Below, one piece after another: positions 1 to 12,361 of a DNA stretch of 64,000 nt. Source of the DNA: Macrotis lagotis (Eukaryota; Chordata; Mammalia; Peramelemorphia; Peramelidae); contig NC_133659.1 in assembly GCF_037893015.1 (NCBI RefSeq), positions 13,958,658-14,022,657 of the forward strand, in the 5' to 3' direction. Under the pieces are notes generated by a model. It searched no databases and had not been told where the DNA came from. It saw only the letters and a program-made list of their open reading frames with translations. The translations under genes were made by a program, and so were the position numbers. Each line of letters opens with the position of its first letter. Positions within the stretch are counted from its first letter, which is position 1.

Positions 1-181
1 CTTCTTTGAATTCATCAAGCCAAAAGAAACTAATCTAGCCAGAACATTTTAAGAACTCTAAGTCTGCTCCATCTTTAAGTTAACTTAATGAAGTGTATAT
101 AATGTCTTAACTGGTCAGTTAAGAAATTAACTGTCTAATATATAGGCTCTCAATTATCATAGTTTTAGATTAAAAGGAATT

Positions 182-343
182 TTTTTTTTTTTTTTAGTTT
201 TTGCAAGGCAAATGGGGTTAAGTGGCTTGCCCAAGACCACACAGCTAGGTAATTATTATTAAGTGTCTGAGGTCGGATTTGAACTCAGGTACTCCTGACT
301 TCAGGGCCGGTGCTCTATCCACTGCACCACCTAGCTGCCCCCC
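182..343 (-). repeat. tRNA-derived marsupial SINE, full length, with target duplication
   Basis: Reads as the reverse complement of a SINE that starts ggggcagctaggtggtgcag, has a B-box-like gagttcaaatc, and ends in gcaaaaac plus poly(A). The 10-bp duplication aaaaggaatt flanks it at 172-181 and 344-353. I believe this is the WALLSI/SINE1-type family. The name is from memory. Confidence 0.8.
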
Positions 344-715
344 AAAAGGAATTATTTTAATTATTGAAATGTATGACTGTCCAAATGATCAGGATTTATT
401 AGGTAAGCCTCTAATTTTCCAATAAGAATTCATTGTGCATTCTGTGACCATGATGAATGCTTCCTTATTTATAAATAAATGCAGGAATGAAATATGAGTA
501 TAATTTGGTCTGGAAGCATAGCAACACCAGAAGATAAGATAATCATTTAGAGAGTTTGTAGAATGCTTTCAATAAACTGGTTGGTGGATTATGTAGGGAA
601 TCATTCTGAACTTGCAGAGACTGCCATTTTCTAACTCTGATTTACATATTTCAAAAATTATTCTTGGGTAGGCCTGTGGAAATAGTTTAATCATTTTAAT
701 AATTTTTGGCAGACT

Positions 716-922
716 AGAAGTTGAGTAGACTTCTGTGGGGGTGGGGGGAAGGAAGCAAGAATGGGAGAAAATTTGAACACTCAAAATAAAGAAAATCTTT
801 CTTTAAAAAAGTTCTAAGATCAAATCCTACCATAGATACTTACTAGCTGTATAAGTCTGGTAAACGCTCAGTATTTAATAGATGCTTAATGCCTGATTTA
901 AAAAAAAAAGAAGTTGAGTAGA
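716..922 (+). mobile_element. Very short L1 3' end with a probable 3'-transduced segment
   Basis: An exact 14-bp duplication, agaagttgagtaga, sits at 716-729 and 909-922. Inside it are about 75 bp of L1 3' UTR (GGGGGTGGGGGGAAGGAAGC, matching the 3' end of the L1 at 12362-13856) and a short A-run. About 95 bp of unrelated CORE-SINE-like sequence and a second A-run follow. Two A-tracts separated by foreign sequence inside one target duplication are the hallmark of readthrough past the L1 poly(A) signal. Confidence 0.7.
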
Positions 923-2049
923 TGGATCATTTAAGTCCTCAAATAAATAGAAATTAAATTTGACAATTATTGAGTTCCTACTATGTGAAAGTCCCTATTC
1001 TGTGCCTCTTTTCCTAGTTATATCCTATTTTTCTTCTGTACATAAAGAACAGATGATCTAGTAAAAGAGGAAGGAAAACCGTGGCATTTATCTATGGAGT
1101 AAGGAAATTGTCTCAATCTGCACCGGTCCTTGTTATAGAAAGGGGATAGAATAGATAGTTCTCTATTTTAAAAATCTAGGTTTTATTGCTGAAATTCTTT
1201 CTGTAGCCTTCCATAACAAGGCTTCTCCTAGACTTTGGGAGATGCTTCAGTTTCAACAAGACATGGCCAATTAATAGTTTCCTGACCAAGCAATTTAAAA
1301 AAAAATCTACTTTCATCGGGGTCATTCACCACTCTGGCCAATTATAGCTTGTAAAGGTCAAGCTAACAAAATCTTTGCATGTTTCCAGGTACTTGTTCTT
1401 TGTGCTAACCTAGGGGAAAAGGTAAGAATAAAAAATATGTGACAATATCCCTTCCCAAATCACATATTCCCAAGCCCTGTCTTGCATTAGATGAAGGATA
1501 AATGTTCAGGTCAGCATTCATCAGACTAGTCCGAATCAAATCCCAGTTCTAATACCCTGGGATTCTCTAACTAAGACCTGGCTCAGAGAATCTTCAGCAT
1601 TTGACAGATCCACTTAAAAGCATCGCACCATAGATACTCCTACTTAGAACAAAATTTACATATCTATGTTTCATGGCATAATGTTTCAGCTCCCTTGCCA
1701 GCACTTCCATTTCTTCTTTAGGGTTGAGTATTCCACTAAACCTTTGGCTTTTTAACTTAATCATCCACTTATGGGTAACATCTCACTTTGATTCACCCAT
1801 AAAGGAAAGCCAACTTTTTGAAGTGGGACTCTTCCAGAATCGTTTTTCACTTGAGATCACAGCTTTCCCTCTATGATTTCTCAACTGGAAAGTTCATTTT
1901 AAACAGCTAAAAAATTCAAACATCATGCAAATTTAAGGGAAACCTGATTAAGATACTCAAAAGACAATTCCATCTAAATAGAGAATTTCTTTACCTATGT
2001 ATTATTATGGAAATCTATACCTTTCACAAAAACAATTATAATAATACTA
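923..2049. other. Unassigned intergenic sequence
   Basis: No coding, RNA or repeat family is recognised. The stretch is AT-rich with no open frame of note. Confidence 0.5.
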
Positions 2050-3460
2050 TGAAAATAATCCTTTTTTGAGAAAAAATTCAATTTTAAATTCTAAATTCTA
2101 TTTTCCCCTCTCCATCACCCATTCAGATGGCAAGAAAAATTTAAAAAAATCATTGCAAATATGTATAAATGTGCAAAATAAACTCATGCATTAGCTATGT
2201 TCCAAAAACAAAATTAAAAAATGCAAGAAAAAGAAAGGAAAGAAAATACTTCAATTTACATTAGGAAGTGATCACTTCGGGGCAGCTAGGTGGTGTAGTG
2301 GATAAAGCACTGGCCCTGGAGTCAGGAGTACCTGGGTTCAAATCTGGTCTCAGACACTTAATAATTACCTAGCTGTGTGGCCTTGGGCAAGCATTTGCCT
2401 TGCAAAAACCTAAAAAAAAATGATCACTTCTCTCTCTGGATTCAGAAGATAACGATCTTTTGTAGTTTCACAAAGGACAAATTCCCTTTTTACAAATAAA
2501 GAACTCAAAATGTCTTTAAGATTTCTCCCAAAACAGTACTGGAGCTAGTCCATTATCAAACACTGAACTATTGCCTATAGTCAATTGGAAATAATATTCA
2601 TCAATCCATAGACACTTGATGTTTGGGTTTTTAAAAATGTAATGTTGTTAATTTTTACAAATACCAACAAATATGACCTTTTTATGTAAAGAACTGAATA
2701 CGAGGATTATACATCACACATATCTATTGCACTGAGAGTTTTTAAAAATCAAACATTAAATTTATCATGGTAATTTTAGCACTGCTTAATTTGTCTTCTC
2801 TTCTGAACCTCTCTTCTATTCCCCTTTATATAGTTTTTGATTTTATTATCATCATCCTGACTTCACTTCCCCAATAATTCTTCCTCTCCATGACCTTCCA
2901 TAAAAAAAATCAAAGCCCTCTCTTGTAGCAAGTGAGCACATTTGAGAAAAATAAATCCATCCATCAGCTGTCTGAAAATGTCTGTTTCTTTTCAGCACCT
3001 CAAGTCCCTCATATCTCTGCCAAGAGACAGGAAGCATGATTCATCATAAATTCTCTAGAGTCCTGTTTGGTTATTACCTCGATCAGAAAAATCAGATCTT
3101 TAACAGTCATGTGGTTTTTGCAACATTTAGCCATCGGACAAATTGTTTTTCTGGTTGTGTTCATCTCATTCAGCATCAGAGCATATAGGTGGCTTTGGAT
3201 CAGTAGCTTTGATCATCCCAGTGGAACAGTAATAATTCCACCCTATTCATGCCACAGTTTGGGGAGGGAGGGTTGGCCGTTCCCTAATTGATGTGCATTC
3301 ACTTTTTTTCTAGCTCTGTGCCACAACAAAGAACTGTCTTGAATATTTTTATATTTGTGGGTCGTTTTCCTTTTTCTCTGTTCTCAACGGAATTAAAAAT
3401 TAGTCATGGTATCATTTGGTCAAGGCACAAGCAGATTTTTATGGACTTTTTGGGTTCAGT
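2050..3460 (-). mobile_element. Old L1 3' end and 3' UTR, interrupted by a SINE
   Basis: The 3060-3450 part, read on the minus strand, resembles the L1 ORF2 C-terminus and start of the 3' UTR. On the plus strand it shows the tcattcagcatcag and ccacagtttggggaggg landmarks seen better preserved at 5400-5560. The 2050-2270 part resembles an older L1 3' UTR. Many stops and indels are present. Whether both parts come from one insertion is uncertain. Confidence 0.5.
2279..2420 (+). repeat. tRNA-derived marsupial SINE, full length, with target duplication
   Basis: Starts ggggcagctaggtggtgtag, has B-box-like gggttcaaatc, and ends gcaaaaacctaaaaaaaaa. The 10-bp duplication tgatcacttc flanks it (2269-2278, 2421-2430). 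Confidence 0.85.
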
Positions 3461-3644
3461 TCCAAACTGCTAAGAGCAATCTTTTAAACAGATGCTGGCA
3501 AATTTGTACAATCTTCAAACTCCCAGAATGAACAGCTTTCAAAATATGAAGATTCAATAGAGAAGAACAAATCCATGTGGGAACAGAATGAACTATGTAT
3601 GTCTCATCCTTGTTTTCTCCTCTGCTCCTGGAGGGGTCCCAAGG

Positions 3645-3702
<58 letters not shown>
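3645..3702 (+). repeat. (TGA)n microsatellite, about 19 units
   Basis: An uninterrupted trinucleotide run of about 58 bp, next to the LINE-like tail of the SINE at 3710-3996. Homopolymer Met or Ser open frames through it are artefacts. Confidence 0.95.
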
Positions 3703-3705
<3 letters not shown>

Positions 3706-3709
3706 TGTT

Positions 3710-3996
3710 CTTTGTTTTCAGAAAACCATGACATGGTGGGGGCGTGATGCCATGACAAGCATGTGAGTTGGATTTGAAAGAGGGGGTGCTGGGCTAAGTC
3801 ACCGGCCTCACTTTGTCCTCTACAACCATCTCAGACCAGTGGCCAGATATGAATGAGGATGCCTGGAGATGACTGTGGATGTGAGGCAAAGTGACTTGCC
3901 AGAAGTCACACAGTTAGTAAGTATCAAAGGTCAAATTTGAACTCAGGTCCTCCTGAAGGGTTGGTTCTATCCATTGTACCACTTAGCTGCTGGTCC
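3710..3996 (-). repeat. Long tRNA-derived SINE with LINE-like tail
   Basis: On the minus strand it starts with a tRNA-like head (cagctaagtggtacaatgg), has a B-box-like gagttcaaat, passes through a central body (ctggccactggtctgag), and ends near catgtcatggttttctg. It belongs to the same family as 37720-38020 and 32510-32960. A younger SINE is inserted right at its head end (4009-4157). Confidence 0.65.
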
Positions 3997-4008
3997 CAGA
4001 GATACTTT

Positions 4009-4157
4009 TTTTAGATTTTTGCAAGGCAAATGGGGTTAAGTGGCTTGCCCAAGGCCACACGGCTAGGTCATTATTAAGTGTCTGAGACTGGATTTGAACC
4101 CAGGTACTCCTGACTCCAGGGCCGGTGCTCTATTCACTATGCCACCTAGCCGCCCCT
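4009..4157 (-). repeat. tRNA-derived marsupial SINE
   Basis: Full-length reverse-complement copy. The near-perfect 12-bp duplication cagaga(t/c)acttt is at 3997-4008 and 4158-4169. Confidence 0.8.
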
Positions 4158-4369
4158 CAGAGACACTTTCAATGAATGGATAGAGGATGTCCTTCCATTC
4201 TAATGCTTTTATTCAAATGCAAAAAGTAGCTATTTTATCTACCTATTAATCATAATCCCTGGAAAATAAGATACAAAAAACAACAGCTGCCTGGTGACTA
4301 ATCTCGGGACTTTTTCCTATCTGAATCTTATTAAAAAGATGAAGTTTAGAACTGTGACAACTGATGATA

Positions 4370-4560
4370 ATGATAATAATTTACAACAGCACATTTGTAT
4401 TGCATAGTCAAGGCATTGAACCTCCTTTTGTGACTTATGTTCCTCATGACAACTCTGGGTTAAGTAGTACCTTTATCACTATTGCATTCTGTAGAGGAGA
4501 GAACGAAGACTGAGAATTTATAAAATCTGGGACCCGACAGCTTTCTAAGTTGAGAGAACT
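4370..4560 (+). repeat. MIR-like CORE-SINE fragment
   Basis: Diverged MIR layout: acagcacatttgtattg, then catgacaactctgggttaag, then agaggagagaacgaagactg. Confidence 0.5.
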
Positions 4561-4714
4561 CAGATCTTCTGCTGTAAATGCAATGCCTTTGCTACCGTGC
4601 CATTCTGCTTCTCCAGTACAGAAATTATCTGTGTCAAAAAACCCCCTAAAATTTTTCTGGCAGACTGTGAAAACAACAAGCACCCACCCAAAAGACCACT
4701 GGTTTTACCTAGCA

Positions 4715-4905
4715 TCAGGAAGTTTGCAAAGAACATTGCAAATATTAGCTCATTTAACCTCATAACCACATAGGTCAGGGTAATGTAGCTGCTAATATTA
4801 GTCCCATTTTATACATGAGAAAATTAAGGCAGAGAGAGTGTCCAAAGTCACAGAGCTGGGAGGCCTTCCTGACTCTAGTTTCAGGTACTCCCTTCCATTG
4901 GGTTG
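4715..4905 (+). repeat. MIR fragment
   Basis: Contains the MIR core order: ctcatttaacctcataacc, ccattttatacatgagaaaa, then ccaaagtcacagagctggg. Confidence 0.75.
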
Positions 4906-5014
4906 CTGGGAGACTGAAAGAAAAAAAAGTAATATATGTAAAGGAATCTGTAAACTCTACAATGCTATATGAAAGTCAGTTATTAGTATTTGAGCCTCAG
5001 CATATTTTTTAACT

Positions 5015-5725
5015 AAAGATTTTATTTATTTTGAGTTTTACAATTTTTCCCCCCAATCTTACTTCCCTCCCACCATCCACCACCCACAGATAGCACTCTG
5101 TCAGTCTTCACATTGTTTCCATGTTGTACATTGATCTAAATTGAGTGTGATGAGAGAGAAATCCTATCCTTAAGGAAGAGACATAAAGTAAAAGAGATAG
5201 CAAGATCAGACAATAAGATATCATATTTTTTTCTAAATTGAAGGGAATAGTCCTTGGACTTTGTTCAAACTCCACGGTTCTTTCTCTGGATACAGATGGC
5301 ATTCTCCATTGCAGACAGCCCCACATTGTCCCTGATTGTTGCACTGATGGAATGAGCGAGTCCATTAAGGTTGATCATCGCCCCCATGTTGCTGTTAGAG
5401 TGTACAGTGTTCTGGTTCTGCTCATCTCACTCAGCATCAGTTCACGCAAATCCCTCCAGGCTTCCCTGAATTCCCATCCCTCCTGGTTTCTAATAGAACA
5501 ATAGTGTTCCATGACACACATATACCACAGTTTGCTAAGCCATTTCCCAAATGAAGGACATTTACTTGATTTCCAATTCTTTGCTACCACAAATAGAGCT
5601 GCTATGAATATTTTTGTACAAGTGATGTTTTTACCCTTTTTCATCATCTCTTCAGGGTATAGACCCGGTAGTGGTATTGCTGGATCAAAGGGGATGTACA
5701 TTTTTGTTGCCCTTTGGGTGTACTG
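5015..5725 (-). mobile_element. L1 3' end (ORF2 C-terminus plus 3' UTR), 5'-truncated
   Basis: The minus-strand frame 5773-5375 matches the C-terminal L1 ORF2 sequence of the copy at 12362-13856 (IPFDPAIPLPGLYPEEM, KNWKSSKCPSFGKWLSK, HYCSIRNQEGW). A 3' UTR and an AT-rich tail to about 5015 follow. The frame is open except for a small indel near the end, so the copy is fairly young. Confidence 0.85.
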
Positions 5726-6604
5726 AACATAATTCTTAAGCAAGGAGATCCTATAACATCTTTTGTGAATCATGGATCTGCCTCCTCTTGGTGCTGCTTC
5801 CTGAGGGGGGAAAGATATGTTTTAACAGTATTACTGTGAGAAAACAAGATTAGCTGTGTCAATACTAACTAACTTTGGTCACTATGGTTTTGCATTTCTT
5901 GTTCCAGGTCAGTTCATGGAATCCTAAACATTTATAATCATCTCTGAACTTGCAAAGACTTTTGATGCTTCTTTGAGCATCTGAAATCAACCCTGAGGCT
6001 GTCCTGATGCAACTTTTAAAGCCAAGAAACTAAGGCTTTTTTGATGTTTTCACATTGATCATATCTATGTGAAAATGTGCTTGTATAATCATAAGAATTG
6101 GAAGAGGTTAAACAGAGTTAGTTATTTTTTGGTGCCACTGCTGTTTTGACGTATAGGTTTAATTTTTTACCATAAAATTTATTAACGATATATTAAAAAG
6201 GAAAATCCTTTTATTTCATTATTTTATAACTAACAAAAGCAATAAAAATTATAATGCTATTTGGGATTTATAGGGTATTAACACACAAGGCTTTTTTATA
6301 GTCCCATGTTTTTTAAACATCATAATCATTGCCTAGCTTTGTGAGGGATTTTTTTCCCCTACACATTTTTAATTATTTAGTCATGGAAGACTTTAAAAAA
6401 AGCAAATGAGGTATGTGCAAAATTCAGGAGGTGTTTCTACACAGCTCTATCACAGACTCACTTCAAAATAAGAAAGCTGACTTACAAAGTGTGATCTGGG
6501 GCCAGGCATATGCAGTCTACCTCTCTGGCAATTACCGTTTTTTTTTTTTTTTTATCACAGAAATTCATACTGAAGTTTGAATCTTTTCCATCCCAATTAG
6601 CTAT
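5726..6604. other. Unassigned intergenic sequence
   Basis: No gene or repeat is recognised. A 19-base T run near 6538-6556 may be the tail of an eroded minus-strand retrocopy, but no body is identifiable. Confidence 0.45.
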
Positions 6605-6735
6605 CACATGCAGTTATCCAGCAATGTGCATTTATTAAGTGCCTACTGTATCTCAGTCATTGTGCTAAGTATTGGGAATGTAAGCAAAGGCATGAAACAA
6701 AGATAAACAAAAACCCAGAGAGAACTGATTGTTTT
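6605..6735 (+). repeat. Old dispersed repeat, family not assigned
   Basis: gcatttattaagtgcctact followed by cattgtgctaagtattggga. Related stretches recur at 31700, 32030, 41935 and 43385, so it is repetitive in this window. Confidence 0.5.
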
Positions 6736-7030
6736 CACAATTCAAGTCTCTAAACCAAACAAATGGTATCCCATGACCCTGAAATCAATGTTAGCCTAGA
6801 TTAAGTTTGTCTCATTAGTAAGTTCAGTTTAAGTCAACACTTCAACAATGAGTTTTTCCCGAATCTGCCACGCTCCAGTGTATATTCCATTCTTCTTTCT
6901 TATTTCATCTGAAATGTGTTGAGCAGGTATGTCCATGCTTATATCCATTCCACTCATTAATAGGTTGAGTAGGATAGGGTAGAGTACAGGGTCTATCTCA
7001 TCTATGTTCTCCCCCAATCCTGTCATTCTT

Positions 7031-7185
7031 TTTTTTTAGGGTTTTTGCAAAGCAATGGGGTTAAGTGAGTTAGCCAAGGCCACACAGCTAGGCAATTATC
7101 AAGTGTCTGAGGTCAGATTTGAACTCAGGTCTTCCTGACTCCAGGGCCAGAGCTCTATCCACTGTACCACCTAGCCGCCCCCAAG
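7031..7185 (-). repeat. tRNA-derived marsupial SINE, full length
   Basis: The exact 13-bp duplication tcctgtcattctt is at 7018-7030 and 7186-7198. Confidence 0.85.
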
Positions 7186-7439
7186 TCCTGTCATTCTTAA
7201 CTTGGGGCCATAAACTTTTAAACACACATATATACATATTACATATGCACACACATGTGTGCATGAAAGAGGAGAGAGACAGACACAGAGAGATAGCTAT
7301 TTCAATAGAATTGGTTTCCTTTCTAATGCTATGTATTTTATTTTAAGCATTTAAACATTATTCTGAGAAGTCCTTTGTCCTAAATAGGCTAAGAAAGGGA
7401 TTAATGAAGGGAAAAGGAGGAAACAAATCTTCATTACAC

Positions 7440-7600
7440 ATGTAGCATTGGGCTCATTTGATGTCCCATCTTACAGTTGAGGAAACTGAGACAGACAAGT
7501 TATAGGGACTTACCTGGGGAAATACAACTAGCAAGCATCTGAAGAAGGATTTGAACCAAGATATTTCTGACTTCACACTTAGCAATATGTACACTATGTC
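7440..7600 (+). repeat. MIR-like core fragment
   Basis: ttacagttgaggaaactgag and aactagcaagcatctgaag followed by gatttgaaccaag follow the MIR core order. Confidence 0.6.
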
Positions 7601-7734
7601 CCCAAGCTTCCACTGCTATATCACACAAAAGGATTAGGAAGCCCTGTTCTATTTCAGCATCAGCCTATTAATCATCACATCCTAGGGCACAGTGGTTCAT
7701 CAAGTCCATACAAACCATAAAACCAATCTTTCAG

Positions 7735-8045
7735 TTTTCCTCCATATCCCATTTTAGACACAGTAGCTATGCTACCTCAGATAAGTCTCTTCTTTTTTTT
7801 AAAAAAAAAAATTATTTATTTAAGGCAATGGGGCTGAGTGACTTGCCCAAGGTCACACAGCTAGGCAATTATTAAGTGTCTGAGACTGGATTTGTACTCA
7901 GGTCCTCCTGACTCCAGGGCCAGTGCTCTATCTACTGCACCACCTAGGTACCCCAGTCTCTTCTTTCTGTATGTCTCAGTTTCCTCATTTGTAAAATAAG
8001 AGGGTTGGATTCATTGGATTCTGAGGCCCTTTCAATTCTAAATCT
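7735..8045 (+). repeat. MIR-type SINE split by a younger SINE
   Basis: The left part runs up to ataagtctctt. The right part resumes with gtctcagtttcctcatttgt and ends in a diverged 3' end at 8045. The element between them is a separate insertion. Confidence 0.6.
7796..7954 (-). repeat. tRNA-derived marsupial SINE inserted in an older SINE
   Basis: The exact 12-bp duplication agtctcttcttt is at 7784-7795 and 7955-7966. Confidence 0.85.
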
Positions 8046-9170
8046 ATTTTTATAATATTCTTATTTGTTTACTAGTATGAAATGAGAACATTTGTTAGAT
8101 ATTTTGCTGAAATCAAGATCTACTATGTCTAAATTTCAGCAAGAAATTTAAATCCAACAAATATTTATTATGGTATTCTTTTGATTTGTCAGTTGTCAGA
8201 GTATATTTGTCTTCTGTAACAATACTTTTTATTAATTAGAAGAGGTAAAGCTTACCTAGCCTGGACCATGTCCCTGGGATACTCAACTATACACAGACCC
8301 CTTAAAACTAATCTGAACCCCAACCCCTAAATGTTTTTGAAGACATACATAAAGTGGCAACTCCTTGGGATTCAAATCCCACAGAAACATAATTGTTAGA
8401 AATTTTTGTATAGAGGGTAAGCACCACACGTTGTCCCTGTGCCTTGAAACCCAAGCTCAGTTGAAGGGGTGAGGTGGGGAATGTGATTACCCTAGCCTAC
8501 CATCTGGAAGCTTCCTATTTCATATAAATTATTCTTGCTAAGTGATAAGCTCGGCTGAAGAATTTGAAGAGCTGTAATCATATTCTACATTCAGCACCCT
8601 GGAACAAAGTCCCTATCATCATACCCTAGTCATACATTTGCATAGAAGGCAACCCTAGGGAGTTATATTAATTCACACATGAGGTAGTTTGTCATTGGAA
8701 CCCTCAAGACCACCATGAATATATGAGGCTTCCCCAGTCCCAGAACCATTTCCAAATTTGCTGTGAGGAAATCCAAGAATCAGATGGAAGAAGCTTGTTG
8801 GAGAACATTTGAGTAAAGGTCACTAGAGAGAGAGAGAAATAAATGGTTTTATCATGGGAATGTATAATAAAGACCACCTAGACTGAAGCCAAAAAGAGAG
8901 AGTTTGAGAAGATCCTAAATATAACAAGGCTATGATGCATTACTACATCTTCTAAAGGGGAGGCATACATGTTTGAGATGCCAGGGACCTGCTTCTGGGA
9001 AAAGGTATTCTGCATTCCCCTACCATGGTGGGTGGGCTTCTTTCCTTTGACTCTGTAGCCACACTTGACCAAATGACTAAACCTGAGAAAACTAGTTCAC
9101 ACCCGAATGACAGATTCAGGATCTAAAATCCTGGCAGGCTAGAGAGTTGGGCTGAAGCTAATAAATAATA
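8046..9170. other. Unassigned intergenic sequence
   Basis: No gene or known repeat is recognised. A short (GA)n lies near 8825-8838. A 64-codon minus-strand frame at 8878-9072 has no recognisable similarity. Confidence 0.45.
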
Positions 9171-9345
9171 ATAACAAATTACTGTTATTAATAGCCTTAC
9201 AATTTACAAAGTTCTCTATAGCTATTATTTCATCTGATCACAATAACACCGTGAAGTCGATGCTATTATTATTCTCATTTTACAAATGAGAAAATTAAGA
9301 ATTGAATTTTGCAACTCAGATCATCTTCCCCCAAGTCCAGTGCCT
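9170..9345 (+). repeat. MIR fragment
   Basis: ctattatttcatctgatcac, ttctcattttacaaatgag and tcccccaagtccagtgcc follow the MIR order. Confidence 0.65.
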
Positions 9346-9639
9346 TAATAACAATAAAGGTGAAGGTTTAATCTGAGTCAAGAAAGAATCAGTTTCCATA
9401 TCCAGGATGGGGCATACATGGTTAGACAGTGGTTAGACATGGTTAGACATTTTTCTGAAAAAATCTCTGAGTATTTTAGTGGCCTGGAAATTCAGAATGA
9501 GTCAACAGCGTGATGTGGCAGCCTCCAAAACTAATGCAATGTTAGATTTCCTGAAGTGAATTCTAGCTTCCAGGAACAAGGAGGAGATCCTCTCCCTTTA
9601 CTGAAACTTTAATGAGGACACATTTTTGAGTTTAATTTT

Positions 9640-9960
9640 GGGGTCCACAGTCTAAATACTATGTAGATAAAGCAGAGAGTACTAGAGGGTCACCAGGATG
9701 ATGCATGGTCTTGACCAGATGCATTTATGACTGGAGAAAAGAAGATTCAAGGGAGGAAAGAATAGGGAGTTCAAGGAAAACAATCAAAGGTGTACAAAAT
9801 TGAGAAGGGTCAATCTCAAGAAAAGCTTGATTCCCTCCTTTATGGAGGTCTTCAAGCCTATGCTGGTGTGTTGGAAAGGGAATTCTTTATTGTATATCTT
9901 TGGACCCCTACAATTCTATGGTTACCATTCTTTCCTGAATAATAAGGGTAGGGGTGATTT
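9640..9960 (+). mobile_element. L3/CR1-type LINE 3' fragment
   Basis: gagggtcaccaggatgatg, gaagggtcaatctcaagaaaa and gaggtcttcaagcctatgctg follow the order of an L3/CR1 3' region in sense orientation. The copy is strongly diverged. Confidence 0.6.
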
Positions 9961-10524
9961 CCCTACCACTCCTCCCCCATTACAATTGTATTGACATTTT
10001 TGTTTTTTTAGAGATTCCTATAATCTGTTATTATGCTTTGTTTTCTTCCTCTGATTTTTGTGCAACCTTTTCTCTTAAATCTCAAGTTCAAGTCCAGTGA
10101 TGCCTCTGAAAATTTTGTTCCTCTACCTACCCCAGGGGTGAGGACCATCAAGTCTATAGGCTTTTATAAGGTCGATAAAATCATTTGGTCTGGTGCTGCC
10201 ACAGAAACTGCAGGTAGAAATTGAAATTGTATAAATCTAGGAGGTTTTTAGGAGTGAATTAATTAAATGGTTGAACAATTTTTTTAAGTTGATAATTTTG
10301 TATGGTCCTCGATGATAGTCCTTGGCAAGGTTCCCCACCCCAGATCTACACTGACAAGGTCACTTTCTCCCAACAGATTCAGTGTCTTTTACTTAACTGG
10401 GGAAAACTTTCTGGCTGATTAGAACAAAGCAAAGTTCCCCTTATTGCTTGCCCTAACTTCTAAGTGATTTCTTTTGTAAGTCAAGTCTAAGATTTATACT
10501 TTTTTTCAAAGTGTTTCCTAATAC

Positions 10525-10578
<54 letters not shown>

Positions 10579-12361
10579 AAATGCTTCGACTGAAGACCTA
10601 ATCATTTGAAATCCCTCACCACTATTACTACAGGTTGTCTTTTCATCCCTTTTGTAATCTGTATTATTTATGCATATCCTCTGGTTGCCCCTGTAGCCTA
10701 TGGTATACTCTCACAAAACTATCTCTTTTATTTCTTTTTTCCTTTAATTCATATTCAAAGGTTTTACAATCAATTTTGGAGGTTTCCCTGAAGGTGTCTA
10801 TTTTTCTTTTTTATTCCGGTTCTTGCCTCAGTTAATGTTTCTTTTTTTTCAAACTATGAACGCTCCTTATTGCTGTATTTCAGTCACATCTCTCATCATA
10901 TCCTGTCTCAGTGATTCATCTGAAACCATAGTTAGCATTTGGTTCTTTGCAAGAAAATGCCATTGATTAATATTAAATATCATGCTTCTGTTTTACTAAT
11001 CCATCTCCTCCATTGGTGTACTCATTGGAATGCCTACCCTGGACCTTTCTTACTTTTATTTAGCATTCCCTTCCCTCTTCCTCCCCCCCACCCCATTCAA
11101 TGCCTGTTGTGTTATCTATGGCTTTACAGTTCTACATGGGCATCTCTCTCTTTCCCTCCTCAAATTTAGTTGATGTTTAGATTAAATTTCCTTTTTCTTG
11201 TCCCCCCAATAAACACATCAGTTTAAATTCTCTCAACAGATTGAACCTGCCTCTTGTTTCTTCACAGTCATCATGAAATGTTCTCTCCTTAGCAGGTATG
11301 GTTTCTTTCCATATCCCATTCCCTAGAGGACGGCAGACAGCAACGATTTTATCTTCATCTTGTTGATAAGAAGCTAGAGAGGAACTAAGTGGTTGTGCTT
11401 ACATGACCGGAAAATATCAGATAAGAGGGAAGATAGTTTCGCCAGTCATCTGGACAGAGTCTAGACGATGCCAATGGTCTAGACATTTCATGCCCATCAA
11501 ATATTCAGATGATAAAAACGTTTTCCTTTTCATCTGTTTGGACTTTTGTTTTATTTGTTATTGTTACTGGTTGTTTTTCATAGGGCAGCTAGAAAGCATG
11601 TGACTTTTCTGACATCAGGACAAAGGAACACACTGAGCTGAGGCAACCAGTGTCTCTCATCAACTAGGGAGGTTTGCATCATGCAGCTATAATTATACTT
11701 GAAGGGCTTTCCGAGCAAAACAATGTCAACTCACAATTAATTTGTTCAACCCTCAGTTCTATTTGGTAATAAGTAACCTCTTTGCCCCCAGGAACTGATA
11801 TATTTGTTTCCTCTAACAACCTCCCCATTTGACAATGGAGGAACCATCTGAATTTGCACCCTTTCTAACAAGCTGAGCAGCTGCCAAACAGACCTACAGG
11901 CAAACTTATTTAAATTTTTAATCATCATAAGAGATGAAAGCAGGAAGAGAAAACTATATTAAAACTCACACAAGCGTTGCAATAAAGGAAGTTAGACAGA
12001 TAACACCAGAAATAGCAACTCGACCCATTTCCATTTTGTAATATGAATTTGACATGGGTACAATTAACTTTTCACTTTTACGAATTGTCATTAGAATAAA
12101 GAAATGACATATTTACATGTGTATATGCTATTTAGTGCCAACTAAATCAAGGACACAGATGATGCACGTGTCACACTATCATGGTGAAGTAGACTTTCTC
12201 CTAAGGGGAAATGAATGGAACAAGGTGCTGTCATTTGTTTGAAGGTGACAGTTGATGATTTTTTCTTCCAAGACTATTGAATTTAGAGTCAAAGGAGGTG
12301 AACCGAATCCTGGCTGCTTTTTATTCTCTTGCAAGGAGTAGTTAAGAAATAAAATTAATCA
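9961..12361. other. Unassigned intergenic sequence
   Basis: No coding or RNA gene is recognised. Apart from the (GT)n at 10530-10576 I cannot assign repeats. The part from 10580 to 11240 is T-rich on the plus strand and may be an eroded antisense retroelement. Confidence 0.45.
10530..10576 (+). repeat. (GT)n microsatellite
   Basis: About 23 uninterrupted dinucleotide units. Confidence 0.95.

Noticed and set aside
2852..3473. Three short frames near an L1 3' end
   Set aside because: They overlap antisense L1 sequence and have no coding features.
3456..3766. Open frames with poly-Ser or poly-Met
   Set aside because: They are translations of the (TGA)n microsatellite in two directions, not proteins.
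6829..7026. 65-codon minus-strand frame with a protein-like look (DPVLYPILLNLL)
   Set aside because: Short, no flanking coding continuation or splice sites, and it ends at a SINE target duplication. I could not match it to a family.
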